A stretch of 64,000 nucleotides of DNA, from positions 298,585-362,584 of the forward strand of contig NZ_JAUSRN010000004.1 in the NCBI RefSeq assembly GCF_030811855.1, written 5' to 3'. How positions within the stretch are numbered: position 1 is the first letter of the stretch; each line of letters begins with the position of its first letter. A model generated the notes under the pieces. It was not told the origin of the DNA and did no database searches. It worked only from the letters and a program-made list of their open reading frames with translations. This document shows, piece by piece, positions 1 to 8,482 of the stretch. The position numbers and the translations under genes are program-made. The stretch is from Variovorax paradoxus (lineage in GTDB: Bacteria > Pseudomonadota > Gammaproteobacteria > Burkholderiales > Burkholderiaceae_C).

Positions 1-323
1 GGGCATTTCGCTTGCCGACCGAAGACGGCGGCGAGGAGCTGATCTACCTGCGGCCCGAAGGCCCGCTGGATTGTTCCGATGGCCAGGTGCTGCACGACTG
101 GTGCCTGGCGGGCCACGGCATCGCGTGGCGCAGCACCTGGGAGGTGGAGGCCGAGATCGACGCCGGGCTCCTGGTGCCGCTGCTCGACGACTTTGCCGCG
201 CCCCCCAACGGCATTTATGCGGTGTTCACCGGCACCAAGCACCTGCCGCTGCGGGTGCGGCTGTGGCTCGATTTCCTCAAGGCGCACTACGGACGGCCCG
301 AATTCTGGGGCGGACGGGGGTAA
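1..323 (+). CDS. LysR-family transcriptional regulator, C-terminal part (5' end outside window)
   Basis: The reading frame is open from base 3 and ends at a TAA at 321-323, so only about the last 106 residues of the protein are here. The visible piece looks like the second half of a LysR effector-binding domain: 'DGQVLHDWCLAGHGIAW' matches the usual 'a...l...GlGia.lp' segment, followed by 'LVPLLDDF' and a closing 'LPLRVRLWLDFLKAHY', which resembles the usual 'p.kvraflDfL...f'. The DNA-binding helix-turn-helix would lie upstream of the window, so target and effector cannot be told. A small membrane protein follows in the same direction after 73 bases. Confidence 0.85.
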   Translation, partial: AFRLPTEDGGEELIYLRPEGPLDCSDGQVLHDWCLAGHGIAWRSTWEVEAEIDAGLLVPLLDDFAAPPNGIYAVFTGTKHLPLRVRLWLDFLKAHYGRPEFWGGRG

Positions 324-396
324 AGCGCGCGAGGGGCGGCACAATGTGCAAGCATTTGCAACCCCACTGAAGAGAACAGAAGAGAGAAAGCCGACG

Positions 397-849
397 ATGA
401 CCCTCGAAGCCATCCTTGCCTACCTGCACTTGCTCGCCATCCTCACCATGGTCGTGTTCATCTCCAGCGAAGCGGCGCTGTGCCGCGTGCAGTGGCTCAA
501 TGCCGCCGTGGTGGAACGGCTGGCCAGGGTCGACATGGTCTACGGCATTGCGGCAGTTATGGTGCTGGCCACCGGCATCGCCCGCACCGTGTGGGGCGTG
601 AAGGGCACGGCCTGGTACTGGACCAATCCGCTGCTGCACGTGAAGCTCGGGCTGTTCATCGTCGTCGGTGTGCTCTCGATCTTTCCCACGCTGACCTACT
701 TCCGCTGGCGCAAGGCGCTGCGCGCCAACGGCACACTGCCGGCCGAGGACGACATCCGGAAGACACGCAAGCTGGTGATGGTGCAGGCGCACCTGATCGC
801 GCTGATTCCGCTCGTGGCCGTATTCCTTGCACGAGGCTTCGGCAAGTAG
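397..849 (+). CDS. DUF2214-family integral membrane protein
   Basis: 150 residues with four clear hydrophobic segments (about residues 3-25, 47-68, 78-100 and 128-148), so an inner-membrane protein. The pattern 'ARVDMVYGIAAVMVLATGIAR' followed by 'NPLLHVKLGLFIVVGVLS' is typical of the DUF2214 group, whose function is not established. The ATG at 397 is chosen because it begins the first membrane segment and has the purine-rich run AGAGAGAAAG about 6 bases upstream. Longer in-frame starts would only add arginine-rich sequence from inside the LysR gene. The next gene begins 6 bases after the stop, so the two may share a transcript. Confidence 0.8.
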   Translation: MTLEAILAYLHLLAILTMVVFISSEAALCRVQWLNAAVVERLARVDMVYGIAAVMVLATGIARTVWGVKGTAWYWTNPLLHVKLGLFIVVGVLSIFPTLTYFRWRKALRANGTLPAEDDIRKTRKLVMVQAHLIALIPLVAVFLARGFGK

Positions 850-855
850 GCCCCC

Positions 856-2898
856 ATGCAACGCGCCGGCATCCAACTCCTGTTTGCCGGCACCATCTTC
901 AGCAGCGCGTTCCTGCTGTTCCTGGTGCAGCCGCTGATCGCCAAGCAGATCCTGCCGTGGTTCGGCGGCTCGGCCGCCGTGTGGTCGATCTGCATGGTGT
1001 TCTTCCAGGCCGTGCTGCTCGCGGGCTATGCGTATTCCGACTGGGTCACGCGCCACCTGCGGGTGCGGACGCAGGCCGCGCTGCACGTGGCGCTGCTGCT
1101 TGCGAGCCTGGCGTTTCTTCCGCTCGTGGTGCGCGCGGGTTGGAAGCCCAGCGGTGCCGAAGACCCGACCTGGCTGATCCTGGGCCTGCTGTTCGCGACC
1201 ATCGGCCTCCCGTACTTCCTGCTGTCGACCACCGGGCCTCTGGTGCAGTCGTGGGTGGCGCGCACGCCGTGGGGCGCGCAGGTGTACCGGTACTTCTCGC
1301 TGTCGAACCTCGCGTCGCTGCTGTCGCTGCTTTGCTATCCGGTGCTCATCGAGCCGCGCAGCTCGCTCTGGCAGCAGGCGCGCGGATGGTCATGGGGCTA
1401 TGGCTTGTTCGTGGTGCTTTGCGCCGGCACGACCTTGCTGGTGGCGCGCCGCTGGCCTGAGGCCACACCGTTGCCGGCAGCGCCGGGGGAGGCCGCTTGT
1501 GCCGATAAAGACAAGCCGCCGTCCTGGACTGACGGCCTGCTCTGGCTCGTGCTGCCGGCGCTGGCCTCGTGGCTGCTGTTGGCGGTGACCAACCACATCA
1601 CCCAGAACGTGGCCGCGGTTCCGTTTCTCTGGATACTGCCGCTCTCGCTGTACCTGTTCACCTTCGTGCTGTGCTTCGAGAGCGACCGCTGGTACCGGCG
1701 CAGCGTGTTCCTGCCGCTCTCGGCGGCCGTGCTGGTGCTGTGCGCTTTCGGCTTGCAGCACCACGTCGGCTCCGACCTGCGCACGGGGCTGCCGATCTAT
1801 GTCGGCGGCCTCTTCGTGCTGTGCATGTTCCTGCATGGAGAGACGGCAAGGCTGCGGCCGGGGCCGCGCCATCTCACGCGCTTCTATCTGATGCTGTCGC
1901 TGGGCGGTGCCACGGGCGGCGCCCTGGTGGGGCTGGTAGCGCCGCACGTGCTGCCGGCGTACTACGAACTGGGGATCGGCCTGATGCTGACGGCGCTGGC
2001 AGCGGCGGCCGTTTTGCGCCAACGGATCTGGCTGCGGGTGTCCGGCGTGGCCCTGGCGACTTGCTGCGCCTTCTTCCTGATCGTGCAGATAGACGGCGAC
2101 CGGTCGGACGCGCGCCACCTGCTGCGCAATTTCTACGGCGCACTGATCACCTTCGACGTGCGCCGCACTGACCCCGCCAACAATGTGCGCCTGCTGTCCC
2201 ATGGGTCCATCAAGCACGGCGAGCAGTTCCTGGATCCATTGCGCCGGCGCGAGCCCACGACTTACTACGGGGCGACGTCCGGCATCGGCCGCGCCATGGC
2301 CGTGGCGCCGGCCGCACCGCGCCACGTCGGGCTGATCGGCCTTGGTGCCGGCACGCTGGCGAGCTACGGCCGCAGCGGCGACGTCTATCGGATCTACGAG
2401 ATCAATCCGCAGGTGTTCGAGCTGGCGGACAGCGAATTCACCTTCCTGCGCGACAGCCCCGCGCGCATCGAGCGCGTGCTCGGCGACGCGCGGCTGGCGC
2501 TGGAGCGCGAGCCGCCGCAGGGGTTCGACCTGCTCGCGGTGGACGCCTTCTCGGGCGACGCGGTGCCGGTCCACCTGCTCACGGCGGAAGCCATGGACGT
2601 CTACCTGCGGCACATGAAACCGAATGGCATCGTGGCCTTTCACGTGACCAACAAATATCTCGAACTGGCTCCCGTGGTGGCGCGCATCGCGGAACTGAAA
2701 GGCTTGCACGCGGTGCTCGTCAGCGACGACGCGGAAGCCTCGAAGTGGCTCAACCCGACCGACTGGGTGCTGGTCGCGCGCGACCCGGGCGTGCTGGCCA
2801 GCGAACCCCTTCGCGCGGCGGCATCGCCCATCGGAACGCATGAAGACGCCCGCCCCTGGAGCGACGACTTCAACAACCTGCTGGGCGTGCTCAAGTAG
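856..2898 (+). CDS. Fused multi-pass membrane protein / spermidine synthase-like protein
   Basis: 680 residues in two parts. Residues 1 to about 415 contain a dozen or so hydrophobic helices, including 'AFLLFLVQPLIAKQILPWFGG', characteristic of the membrane domain in the 'fused MFS/spermidine synthase' family. Residues from about 430 to the end form a soluble domain with a methyltransferase-like fold: a glycine-rich SAM-type loop 'LIGLGAGTLASYG' (about 493-505), acidic 'YEINPQVFEL', and 'LLAVDAFSGDAVPVHLLT' around 557-574. Family members are often annotated as spermidine synthases, but substrates are unproven. I infer a membrane-anchored aminopropyl- or methyltransferase-like enzyme of unknown substrate. 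A - strand terminator lies just downstream, serving the convergent PsiF gene. Confidence 0.8.
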   Translation: MQRAGIQLLFAGTIFSSAFLLFLVQPLIAKQILPWFGGSAAVWSICMVFFQAVLLAGYAYSDWVTRHLRVRTQAALHVALLLASLAFLPLVVRAGWKPSGAEDPTWLILGLLFATIGLPYFLLSTTGPLVQSWVARTPWGAQVYRYFSLSNLASLLSLLCYPVLIEPRSSLWQQARGWSWGYGLFVVLCAGTTLLVARRWPEATPLPAAPGEAACADKDKPPSWTDGLLWLVLPALASWLLLAVTNHITQNVAAVPFLWILPLSLYLFTFVLCFESDRWYRRSVFLPLSAAVLVLCAFGLQHHVGSDLRTGLPIYVGGLFVLCMFLHGETARLRPGPRHLTRFYLMLSLGGATGGALVGLVAPHVLPAYYELGIGLMLTALAAAAVLRQRIWLRVSGVALATCCAFFLIVQIDGDRSDARHLLRNFYGALITFDVRRTDPANNVRLLSHGSIKHGEQFLDPLRRREPTTYYGATSGIGRAMAVAPAAPRHVGLIGLGAGTLASYGRSGDVYRIYEINPQVFELADSEFTFLRDSPARIERVLGDARLALEREPPQGFDLLAVDAFSGDAVPVHLLTAEAMDVYLRHMKPNGIVAFHVTNKYLELAPVVARIAELKGLHAVLVSDDAEASKWLNPTDWVLVARDPGVLASEPLRAAASPIGTHEDARPWSDDFNNLLGVLK

Positions 2899-2904
2899 CG
2901 CCCA

Positions 2905-2941
2905 TAAAAAAGCCCCGCCGGCGCAAAGCGCGTGCGGGGCT
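2905..2941 (-). terminator. Rho-independent terminator of the PsiF-repeat gene
   Basis: Arms AGCCCCGC (2911-2918) and GCGGGGCT (2934-2941) are perfectly complementary. Read on the - strand, the stem is followed by a T run (2905-2910 is AAAAAA on +). It lies just downstream of the - strand PsiF gene. On the + strand no T run follows, so it should act mainly on the - strand. Confidence 0.8.
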
Positions 2942-2955
2942 CATTCCGGAAACGA

Positions 2956-3396
2956 TCAGGCGCTCAGGCATTCCTTCATGAAGGCCTTGCGGGCATCGCC
3001 CTTCAGGGTCTTGGCCTTCTGATCGGCATTGCAGGTCTTCATTTTTTGCTGCTGGGTCTGCTTGGCGGTCATGGTGGGCTTGGCGCTCAGGCAGCTCTTC
3101 ATGAAGGCCTTGCGCTCGTCGCCCTTCTTGTCGCCGGCCTCCTGATTGCAGGTCGTCATCTTGCTTTGTTGGGCGGTCGGGGCCTTGGCCGCCGGCGTGG
3201 CGGGGGTGGCTGGCGTTGCTGGAGTGGCGGGCGTTGCCGGTGCCTTGGCGGCCGGCATGGCCGGGACGGCTGCCGTTGCCGGGGTGGCGGGCTTGGCAGC
3301 CGGGGCGACCGCAGGCGCGGGGGCCTTGTCTTGTGCCTGTGCGACGCCGAACGAAAGGCAGGCGCCCAGGGCGACCAGGGAAAGGAGCTTCTTCAT
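2956..3396 (-). CDS. PsiF repeat-containing exported protein
   Basis: 146 residues. A signal peptide (MKKLLSLVALGACLSFGVAQA) is followed by a low-complexity linker rich in A, P and T (about residues 25-75), including several tandem 'ATP' units. Two PsiF repeats close the protein, each with the pattern M-T/K-x-C-N...K-x-G-x-x-R-K-A-F-M-K-x-C-L-S-A. The two cysteines in each repeat suggest disulfides and a periplasmic location. PsiF is a phosphate-starvation-inducible family of unknown biochemical role; nothing here reveals a Pho box. The gene is divergent from argS and ends at a strong hairpin terminator. Confidence 0.88.
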   Translation of the reverse strand: MKKLLSLVALGACLSFGVAQAQDKAPAPAVAPAAKPATPATAAVPAMPAAKAPATPATPATPATPATPAAKAPTAQQSKMTTCNQEAGDKKGDERKAFMKSCLSAKPTMTAKQTQQQKMKTCNADQKAKTLKGDARKAFMKECLSA

Positions 3397-3527
3397 GGTG
3401 ATATGTCCTTGCAGGGTTGGGTTGTGACAGGTGCCCCGCCCCGGGGCTGCTCACACTAACGGCCCATACCGGCCGCCGGATGACCATCGCCGCGGCCGCA
3501 CGGGTTTGCCCCCGGTAAAATCCGCAG

Positions 3528-5213
3528 ATGCTATTGGTCAAACAGGAGCTGCTCGCGGCGCTCGCGAACACGCTCGAATCCCTCTCGCCCGGCGCTGGCT
3601 CCAAAGCCGCGTTCGAGTCGCCCAAGGTGGCTGCCCATGGCGACTTCGCCAGCACGGCCGCCATGCAACTCGCCAAGCCGCTCGGGCGCAAGCCCCGCGA
3701 ACTGGCCGAGGAGCTCAGCGCCGCGCTGCTCGCTACTCCCGTTTTCGGCCAGTGGGTCGAAACCATCGAGATTGCCGGCCCCGGCTTTCTCAACATTCGC
3801 CTCAAGACCTCCGCCAAGCAGCAGATCGTGCGCGAGGTACTGAACGCGGCCGATACCTTCGGCCAGCAGCCTGCCACCGGTGAAAAGGTGCTGGTCGAGT
3901 TCGTCTCCGCCAACCCGACCGGCCCGCTGCACGTCGGCCATGGCCGCCAGGCCGCGCTCGGCGACGCCATCTGCAACCTGCGCGCTTCCCAGGGCGACAC
4001 CGTTTGGCGCGAGTTCTATTACAACGACGCCGGGGTGCAGATCCAGACGCTGGCCAACAGCACGCAGTTGCGCGCGCGCGGCTTCAAGCCCGGCGACCCC
4101 GAATGGCCGAGCGGCGAAAAGGCCCCGGCCTATAACGGCGACTACATCGCCGACATCGCCGAAGACTTCAAAGCCAAGAAAACCGTCAAGTCGGACGACC
4201 GCGAATACACCGCCAGCGGCGACATCGACGACCTGGATTCGATCCGTGAGTTTGCCGTGGCCTACCTGCGCCGCGAACAAGATCTGGATCTACAGGCCTT
4301 TCGCGTCCGTTTCGACAACTATTACCTCGAGTCGAGCCTCTACACCAGCGGCCGCGTCGAGGCCGCGGTGCAAAAGCTCGTGGCCGCCGGCAAGACCTAC
4401 GAGCAGGACGGCGCGCTGTGGCTCAAGTCGACCGACTACGGCGACGACAAGGACCGCGTGATGAAGAAGCAGGACGGTACGTACACGTACTTCGTGCCCG
4501 ACGTCGCCTATCACATCGCCAAGTGGGAGCGCGGCTTCCACAAGGTGGTCAACATCCAGGGCACCGACCACCACGGCACCATCGCACGCGTGCGCGCAGG
4601 GCTCCAGGCCGCGGGCGTCGGCATTCCCGCGGGCTACCCCGACTACGTGCTGCACACCATGGTGCGCGTGATGAAGGGCGGCGAAGAGGTCAAGATCAGC
4701 AAGCGGGCGGGCAGCTACGTCACCCTGCGCGACCTGATCGAATGGACCAGCACCGACGCCGTGCGCTTCTTCCTCCTGAGCCGCAAGCCCGACACCGAAT
4801 ACACCTTCGATGTCGACCTGGCCGTGACCAAGAACAACGACAACCCGGTGTACTACGTGCAGTACGCCCACGCGCGCATCTGCTCGGTGCTGGCCGGCTG
4901 GGGCGGCGATGCCGCCACGCTGAAGAACGTCGACCTCTCGCCACTCGAAAGCCCGGCCGCGCAGGCGCTGATGCTGCTGCTCGCCAAGTACCCCGCCATG
5001 CTCACGGCGGCTGCCAAGGATTTCGCGCCGCACGACGTCACCTTCTACCTGCGCGAACTGGCCGCCAGCTACCACAGCTACTACGACGCTGAGCGCATCC
5101 TGGTCGACGAAGAGCCGGTGAAGCTGGCGCGGCTCGCGCTCGTCGCGGCCACCGCGCAGGTGCTGCACAATGGGCTCGCGATTCTCGGCGTCAGTGCGCC
5201 GAGCAAGATGTGA
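3528..5213 (+). CDS. argS: Arginyl-tRNA synthetase
   Basis: 561 residues, normal length for ArgRS. This class Ia enzyme charges tRNA-Arg in the cytoplasm. The HIGH-type motif is HVGH at residues 135-138 inside '[15 protein letters not shown]', and the KMSKS equivalent is KISKR at 389-393, as in other ArgRS. The N-terminal about 110 residues form the Add-1 tRNA-binding domain and the C-terminus is the DALR anticodon-binding helix bundle ending in '[12 protein letters not shown]'. The ATG at 3528 is the only sensible start in the divergent region. The SPOR protein gene starts 7 bases after the stop, so they are probably co-transcribed. Confidence 0.97.
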   Translation: MLLVKQELLAALANTLESLSPGAGSKAAFESPKVAAHGDFASTAAMQLAKPLGRKPRELAEELSAALLATPVFGQWVETIEIAGPGFLNIRLKTSAKQQIVREVLNAADTFGQQPATGEKVLVEFVSANPTGPLHVGHGRQAALGDAICNLRASQGDTVWREFYYNDAGVQIQTLANSTQLRARGFKPGDPEWPSGEKAPAYNGDYIADIAEDFKAKKTVKSDDREYTASGDIDDLDSIREFAVAYLRREQDLDLQAFRVRFDNYYLESSLYTSGRVEAAVQKLVAAGKTYEQDGALWLKSTDYGDDKDRVMKKQDGTYTYFVPDVAYHIAKWERGFHKVVNIQGTDHHGTIARVRAGLQAAGVGIPAGYPDYVLHTMVRVMKGGEEVKISKRAGSYVTLRDLIEWTSTDAVRFFLLSRKPDTEYTFDVDLAVTKNNDNPVYYVQYAHARICSVLAGWGGDAATLKNVDLSPLESPAAQALMLLLAKYPAMLTAAAKDFAPHDVTFYLRELAASYHSYYDAERILVDEEPVKLARLALVAATAQVLHNGLAILGVSAPSKM

Positions 5214-5220
5214 AATCACC

Positions 5221-5961
5221 ATGAAGAAGACAACCAGACAACGCGGCAACATCGTCATCGGGCTCATCGTCGGCCTGGTGCTGGGGTTGGGGGTCGCGCT
5301 GGGCATCGCGGTCTATGTGACCAAGGTGCCGATTCCGTTCGTGACAAAGACGCAACGCGGGGGTGCCGAGCAGGACGAAGCCGAGGCTCGCAAGAACCGC
5401 GACTGGGATCCCAACGCGCCCCTGGCCGGCAAGGCCGGCGCACCCAAGCCGGCCCCGGCCCCGAGCGCGACCGGCCCGGTCGGGCCGGCCGGCGGCGACA
5501 CCGCGGCCGCGGCACCCGCCACCGCGCCGCCGCCTGCACCTCCGGTGCCGGTGGTGGTGGCTCCGCCCAAACCTCCGCGTCCAGCGCCGGTGCCGGCCGA
5601 GGCCAATCCGTTGCCGCAGTCGAACGATCCGCTGGGCGATCTCGCCCGCGCGCGCGCCGGCGGCAGCACCACCACCGCTTCCGCCGCGCCAAGCAGCAAC
5701 AACAGCGCCGCAGCGGGAGCCGACCCGTTCATGTATTTCGTTCAGGCCGGCGCCTTCCGCACCACCGAAGACGCCGAGGCCCAGCGCGCCAAGCTGTCCT
5801 TGATGGGGGTCGAGGCCCGAGTCACCGAGCGCGAGCAGGCCGGCCGCACCGTCTACCGGGTGCGCGCAGGTCCGTTCAACAAGAAGGACGATGCCGACCG
5901 CCTCAAGGAGCGGCTGGACAGCGGCGGCCTCGAATCGGCGCTCGTGCGCGTCCAGCGCTGA
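5221..5961 (+). CDS. SPOR-domain membrane protein
   Basis: 246 residues. There is a short basic N-terminus, one membrane helix (about 12-33, very rich in G, L and V), a long Pro/Ala linker (about 70-165), and a C-terminal SPOR domain (about 172-246) beginning 'FMYFVQAGAFRTTEDAE' and containing 'YRVRAGPF'. SPOR domains bind denuded septal peptidoglycan, as in FtsN. A cell-division or envelope role in the inner membrane facing the periplasm is inferred. It follows argS by 7 bases, an order common in Burkholderiales (argS-SPOR-dsbA). Confidence 0.9.
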   Translation: MKKTTRQRGNIVIGLIVGLVLGLGVALGIAVYVTKVPIPFVTKTQRGGAEQDEAEARKNRDWDPNAPLAGKAGAPKPAPAPSATGPVGPAGGDTAAAAPATAPPPAPPVPVVVAPPKPPRPAPVPAEANPLPQSNDPLGDLARARAGGSTTTASAAPSSNNSAAAGADPFMYFVQAGAFRTTEDAEAQRAKLSLMGVEARVTEREQAGRTVYRVRAGPFNKKDDADRLKERLDSGGLESALVRVQR

Positions 5962-6135
5962 CATCGTCAAACCCGCCGGCCGCGGCATCCGCGAGCGGCG
6001 GTCGCGAATATTCTTTAAGCTTCGCCGGGCGGCACGGGCCGCCGCCAACCAGGATGGGCGCGGGCCAGCCGCATGCGGGAACTCCGCGCGGCGCGCCGGC
6101 TCAGTACTGCCGTACCCAACAGGAGAACTCTTTCA

Positions 6136-6783
6136 ATGAAACGTCGTGACTTTTCGCTGGCCGCCACCTCGCTCGGGCTGCTTTCCCTGGCTGGCAATAC
6201 CGCGCACGCCCAGGCGCGCGTGCCCAAGGCCGGCACCGAGTACCTGGTGCTCGACAAGCGCGTGCAGGTCGATGCGCCGGCCGGCAAGGTCGAAGTGATC
6301 GAGTTCTTCTCGTACAACTGCCCGCACTGCAATGATTTCGAGCCGCAGCTCGAAGCCTGGCTCAAGACCGCGCCCAAGGAAGTGGCCTTCCGCCGCGTAC
6401 CCGTGCCTTTCGTGGGCAACGACGTCGAAGCCAAGCAGCGTCTGTATTACGCGCTCGAGGCGCTCGGCAAGGTCGACGAATTCCAGCCTAAGGTGTTCGA
6501 CGCGATCCACAAGCAGCGCCAGAACGTGAACGGCGACGCCAACATCGTTGCCTGGGCTTCGGCCAATGGCCTGGACGGCGCCAAGTTCAAGGAAGTGTTC
6601 ACCTCGTTTGGCGTGGCCAGCAAGGCAAAGCGCGCCTCGCAGATGACCGAGGCCTACAAGGTGGCTGGCGTTCCCGCCCTGGCGATTGCCGGGCGCTGGT
6701 ATGTGGACGGCGAAACGGCCGGCAACATGACCAAGGCGCTCCAGGTCGCCAACTTCCTGATCGGCGAAGCCAAGAAGGGCTGA
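6136..6783 (+). CDS. dsbA: Thiol:disulfide interchange protein DsbA
   Basis: 215 residues; introduces disulfide bonds into exported proteins. The signal peptide reaches about residue 25 ('NTAHA-QARVP') and has twin arginines early (MKRRDF). The thioredoxin-fold active site is CPHC at residues 62-65 in 'EFFSYNCPHCNDF', and the cis-proline loop is 'VAGVPALAI' near residue 178. The start is the ATG at 6136, preceded by AGGAG at 6121-6125. It is followed by a strong intrinsic terminator, so it ends this transcript. Confidence 0.96.
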   Translation: MKRRDFSLAATSLGLLSLAGNTAHAQARVPKAGTEYLVLDKRVQVDAPAGKVEVIEFFSYNCPHCNDFEPQLEAWLKTAPKEVAFRRVPVPFVGNDVEAKQRLYYALEALGKVDEFQPKVFDAIHKQRQNVNGDANIVAWASANGLDGAKFKEVFTSFGVASKAKRASQMTEAYKVAGVPALAIAGRWYVDGETAGNMTKALQVANFLIGEAKKG

Positions 6784-6849
6784 CCCCCTTCGCGGGGGGG
6801 ACACACCGGCCGGCAGCGCCGGTTTTCGCGGTGTTTCCGAATGGATGTC

Positions 6850-6873
6850 AAGCCCGCTTTGGCGGGCTTTTTC
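6850..6873 (+). terminator. Rho-independent terminator after dsbA
   Basis: AAGCCCGC and GCGGGCTT form an 8-bp stem with a short loop, followed directly by a T run up to 6873. It lies 67 bases after the dsbA stop and about 65 bases before the lptA start. Confidence 0.85.
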
Positions 6874-6936
6874 ATCCGTGCGGGGCAGGGCTGGCGCCAT
6901 CTGCCGCATACAATGCAGAGCAAGTTTCGTGCCTCT

Positions 6937-7674
6937 ATGACATTGCACTCCTACTCCCACACCATTCCTCTTCTCGGTCGCATCGGCCGCCTGTCCCGCC
7001 TGTCCCGCTTGGCCGTTGGCGCGCTGTTGCTGGCCGGTCTGGCCACGGGCGCCCTGGCCGAAACCGCCGACCGCACCAAGCCGATGAACATCGAGTCCGA
7101 TGCCATGCGGTATGACGACCTCAAGCAGACCAGCGTGTTCACGGGGAACGTGCTGGTCACGAAGGGCACGATCATCATCCGCGGTGCGCGCATCGACGTG
7201 CGCCAGGACGCCGAGGGCTACCAGTACGGCGTGGTCACGGCGGCGCCGGGCAAGCGCGCCTATTACAAGCAGAAGCGCAACGCGCCCGACGAGTGGATCG
7301 AGGGCGAATCCGAAGTCATCGAGTACGACAGCCGCGCCGACAACGTCAAGTTCATCCGCAATGCCGTGATGCGCCGCCTGCTGGGCGCCACGCCAAACGA
7401 CGAAAGCAGCGGCGCGCTCATCGTCTACGACCAGAGCAACGACACCTACACGGTCAACGGTTCCACCGTTCCGCCGAACACCGCGGTGAATGCCCCCGCG
7501 GGCGGCGGACGGGTGAAGACCATCCTGACGCCCAAGAGCGCTACGGCGCCCGCGCCAGGCGCCTCGGCTCCAGCCGGCGGACGGGCCGCGCCAGCGGCGC
7601 CCCAGCCGGCGCCCGGTGCCGGCCTGCGCTCGAGCACCACGCTCGGCGGCAGCGAAGGGGAAGGGCGCAAGTGA
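6937..7674 (+). CDS. lptA: Lipopolysaccharide transport periplasmic protein LptA
   Basis: 245 residues. A signal sequence ends near '[10 protein letters not shown]', followed by the OstA/LptA beta-jellyroll with the hallmark '[23 protein letters not shown]' pattern (split here: DAMRYDD and FTGNV are the key parts). The C-terminal about 60 residues are a Pro/Ala/Gly-rich tail typical of betaproteobacterial LptA. It bridges LPS across the periplasm. The ATG at 6937 gives a normal signal peptide; an ATG at 6913 is an alternative. The stop overlaps the GTG start of lptB (GTGA), so the two are translationally coupled. Confidence 0.93.
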   Translation: MTLHSYSHTIPLLGRIGRLSRLSRLAVGALLLAGLATGALAETADRTKPMNIESDAMRYDDLKQTSVFTGNVLVTKGTIIIRGARIDVRQDAEGYQYGVVTAAPGKRAYYKQKRNAPDEWIEGESEVIEYDSRADNVKFIRNAVMRRLLGATPNDESSGALIVYDQSNDTYTVNGSTVPPNTAVNAPAGGGRVKTILTPKSATAPAPGASAPAGGRAAPAAPQPAPGAGLRSSTTLGGSEGEGRK

Positions 7675-8465
7675 TAGAAACCGCTGGAAGCCACAACGCC
7701 GATGGCACGCCGGGCAGCCGCCTGGTGGTGCGCGGCCTTCAAAAAAGCTACGGCAGCCGCAAGGTCGTCAAGGATGTCTCGCTCGACGTTCAAAAGGGCG
7801 AAGTCGTGGGGCTTCTGGGCCCCAACGGCGCCGGCAAGACCACCTCGTTCTACATGATCGTGGGCCTGGTGCGGGCCGACGCCGGCGAGATCACCATCGA
7901 TGGCGAACCCATTGCGCACATGCCGATCCACCGGCGCGCCCGCATGGGCCTGAGCTACCTGCCGCAGGAAGCTTCCATCTTCCGCAAGCTCACGGTCGAG
8001 GAAAACGTGCGTGCCGTGCTCGAGCTCCAGCGCGAGCCCGATGGCAACGGCAAGCTCGCGCCCCTGTCGAAGCAGCGCACCGAAGAGCGGCTCTCGGGGC
8101 TGCTGGCCGACCTGCGCGTGGACCATCTGCGCGATTCCCCCGCACTCGCGCTCTCGGGCGGCGAGCGGCGCCGGGTCGAAATTGCCCGCGCGCTGGCCAC
8201 GCAGCCGCGCTTCATCCTTCTGGACGAGCCCTTTGCCGGCATCGACCCCATCGCGGTGATCGAGATCCAGCGAATCATCAGCTTCCTGAAGGAGCGCGGC
8301 ATCGGCGTGCTCATCACCGACCACAACGTGCGTGAAACGCTGGGCATCTGCGATCACGCGTTCATCATCAGCGACGGGCATGTGCTGGCACAAGGCACGC
8401 CCTCGGAGATCGTCGACAACGCCGAAGTACGCAGGGTGTACCTCGGCGAGCACTTCCGGATGTAA
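7671..8465 (+). CDS. lptB: LPS export ABC transporter ATP-binding protein LptB
   Basis: 264 residues; the ATPase that powers LPS extraction with LptFG. Walker A is GPNGAGKTT at residues 50-58, the signature is LSGGERRR, Walker B is [12 protein letters not shown], and the switch histidine is in 'LITDHNVRE'. The Q-loop is '[10 protein letters not shown]', typical of LptB. The GTG at 7671 overlaps the lptA stop by 4 bases; no later ATG lies ahead of the conserved '[11 protein letters not shown]', so the protein has about 20 extra N-terminal residues compared with E. coli. rpoN follows after 17 bases, the classical lptAB-rpoN order. Confidence 0.96.
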   Translation: MIETAGSHNADGTPGSRLVVRGLQKSYGSRKVVKDVSLDVQKGEVVGLLGPNGAGKTTSFYMIVGLVRADAGEITIDGEPIAHMPIHRRARMGLSYLPQEASIFRKLTVEENVRAVLELQREPDGNGKLAPLSKQRTEERLSGLLADLRVDHLRDSPALALSGGERRRVEIARALATQPRFILLDEPFAGIDPIAVIEIQRIISFLKERGIGVLITDHNVRETLGICDHAFIISDGHVLAQGTPSEIVDNAEVRRVYLGEHFRM

Positions 8466-8482
8466 GGGAGGAGTCGGTCTCC

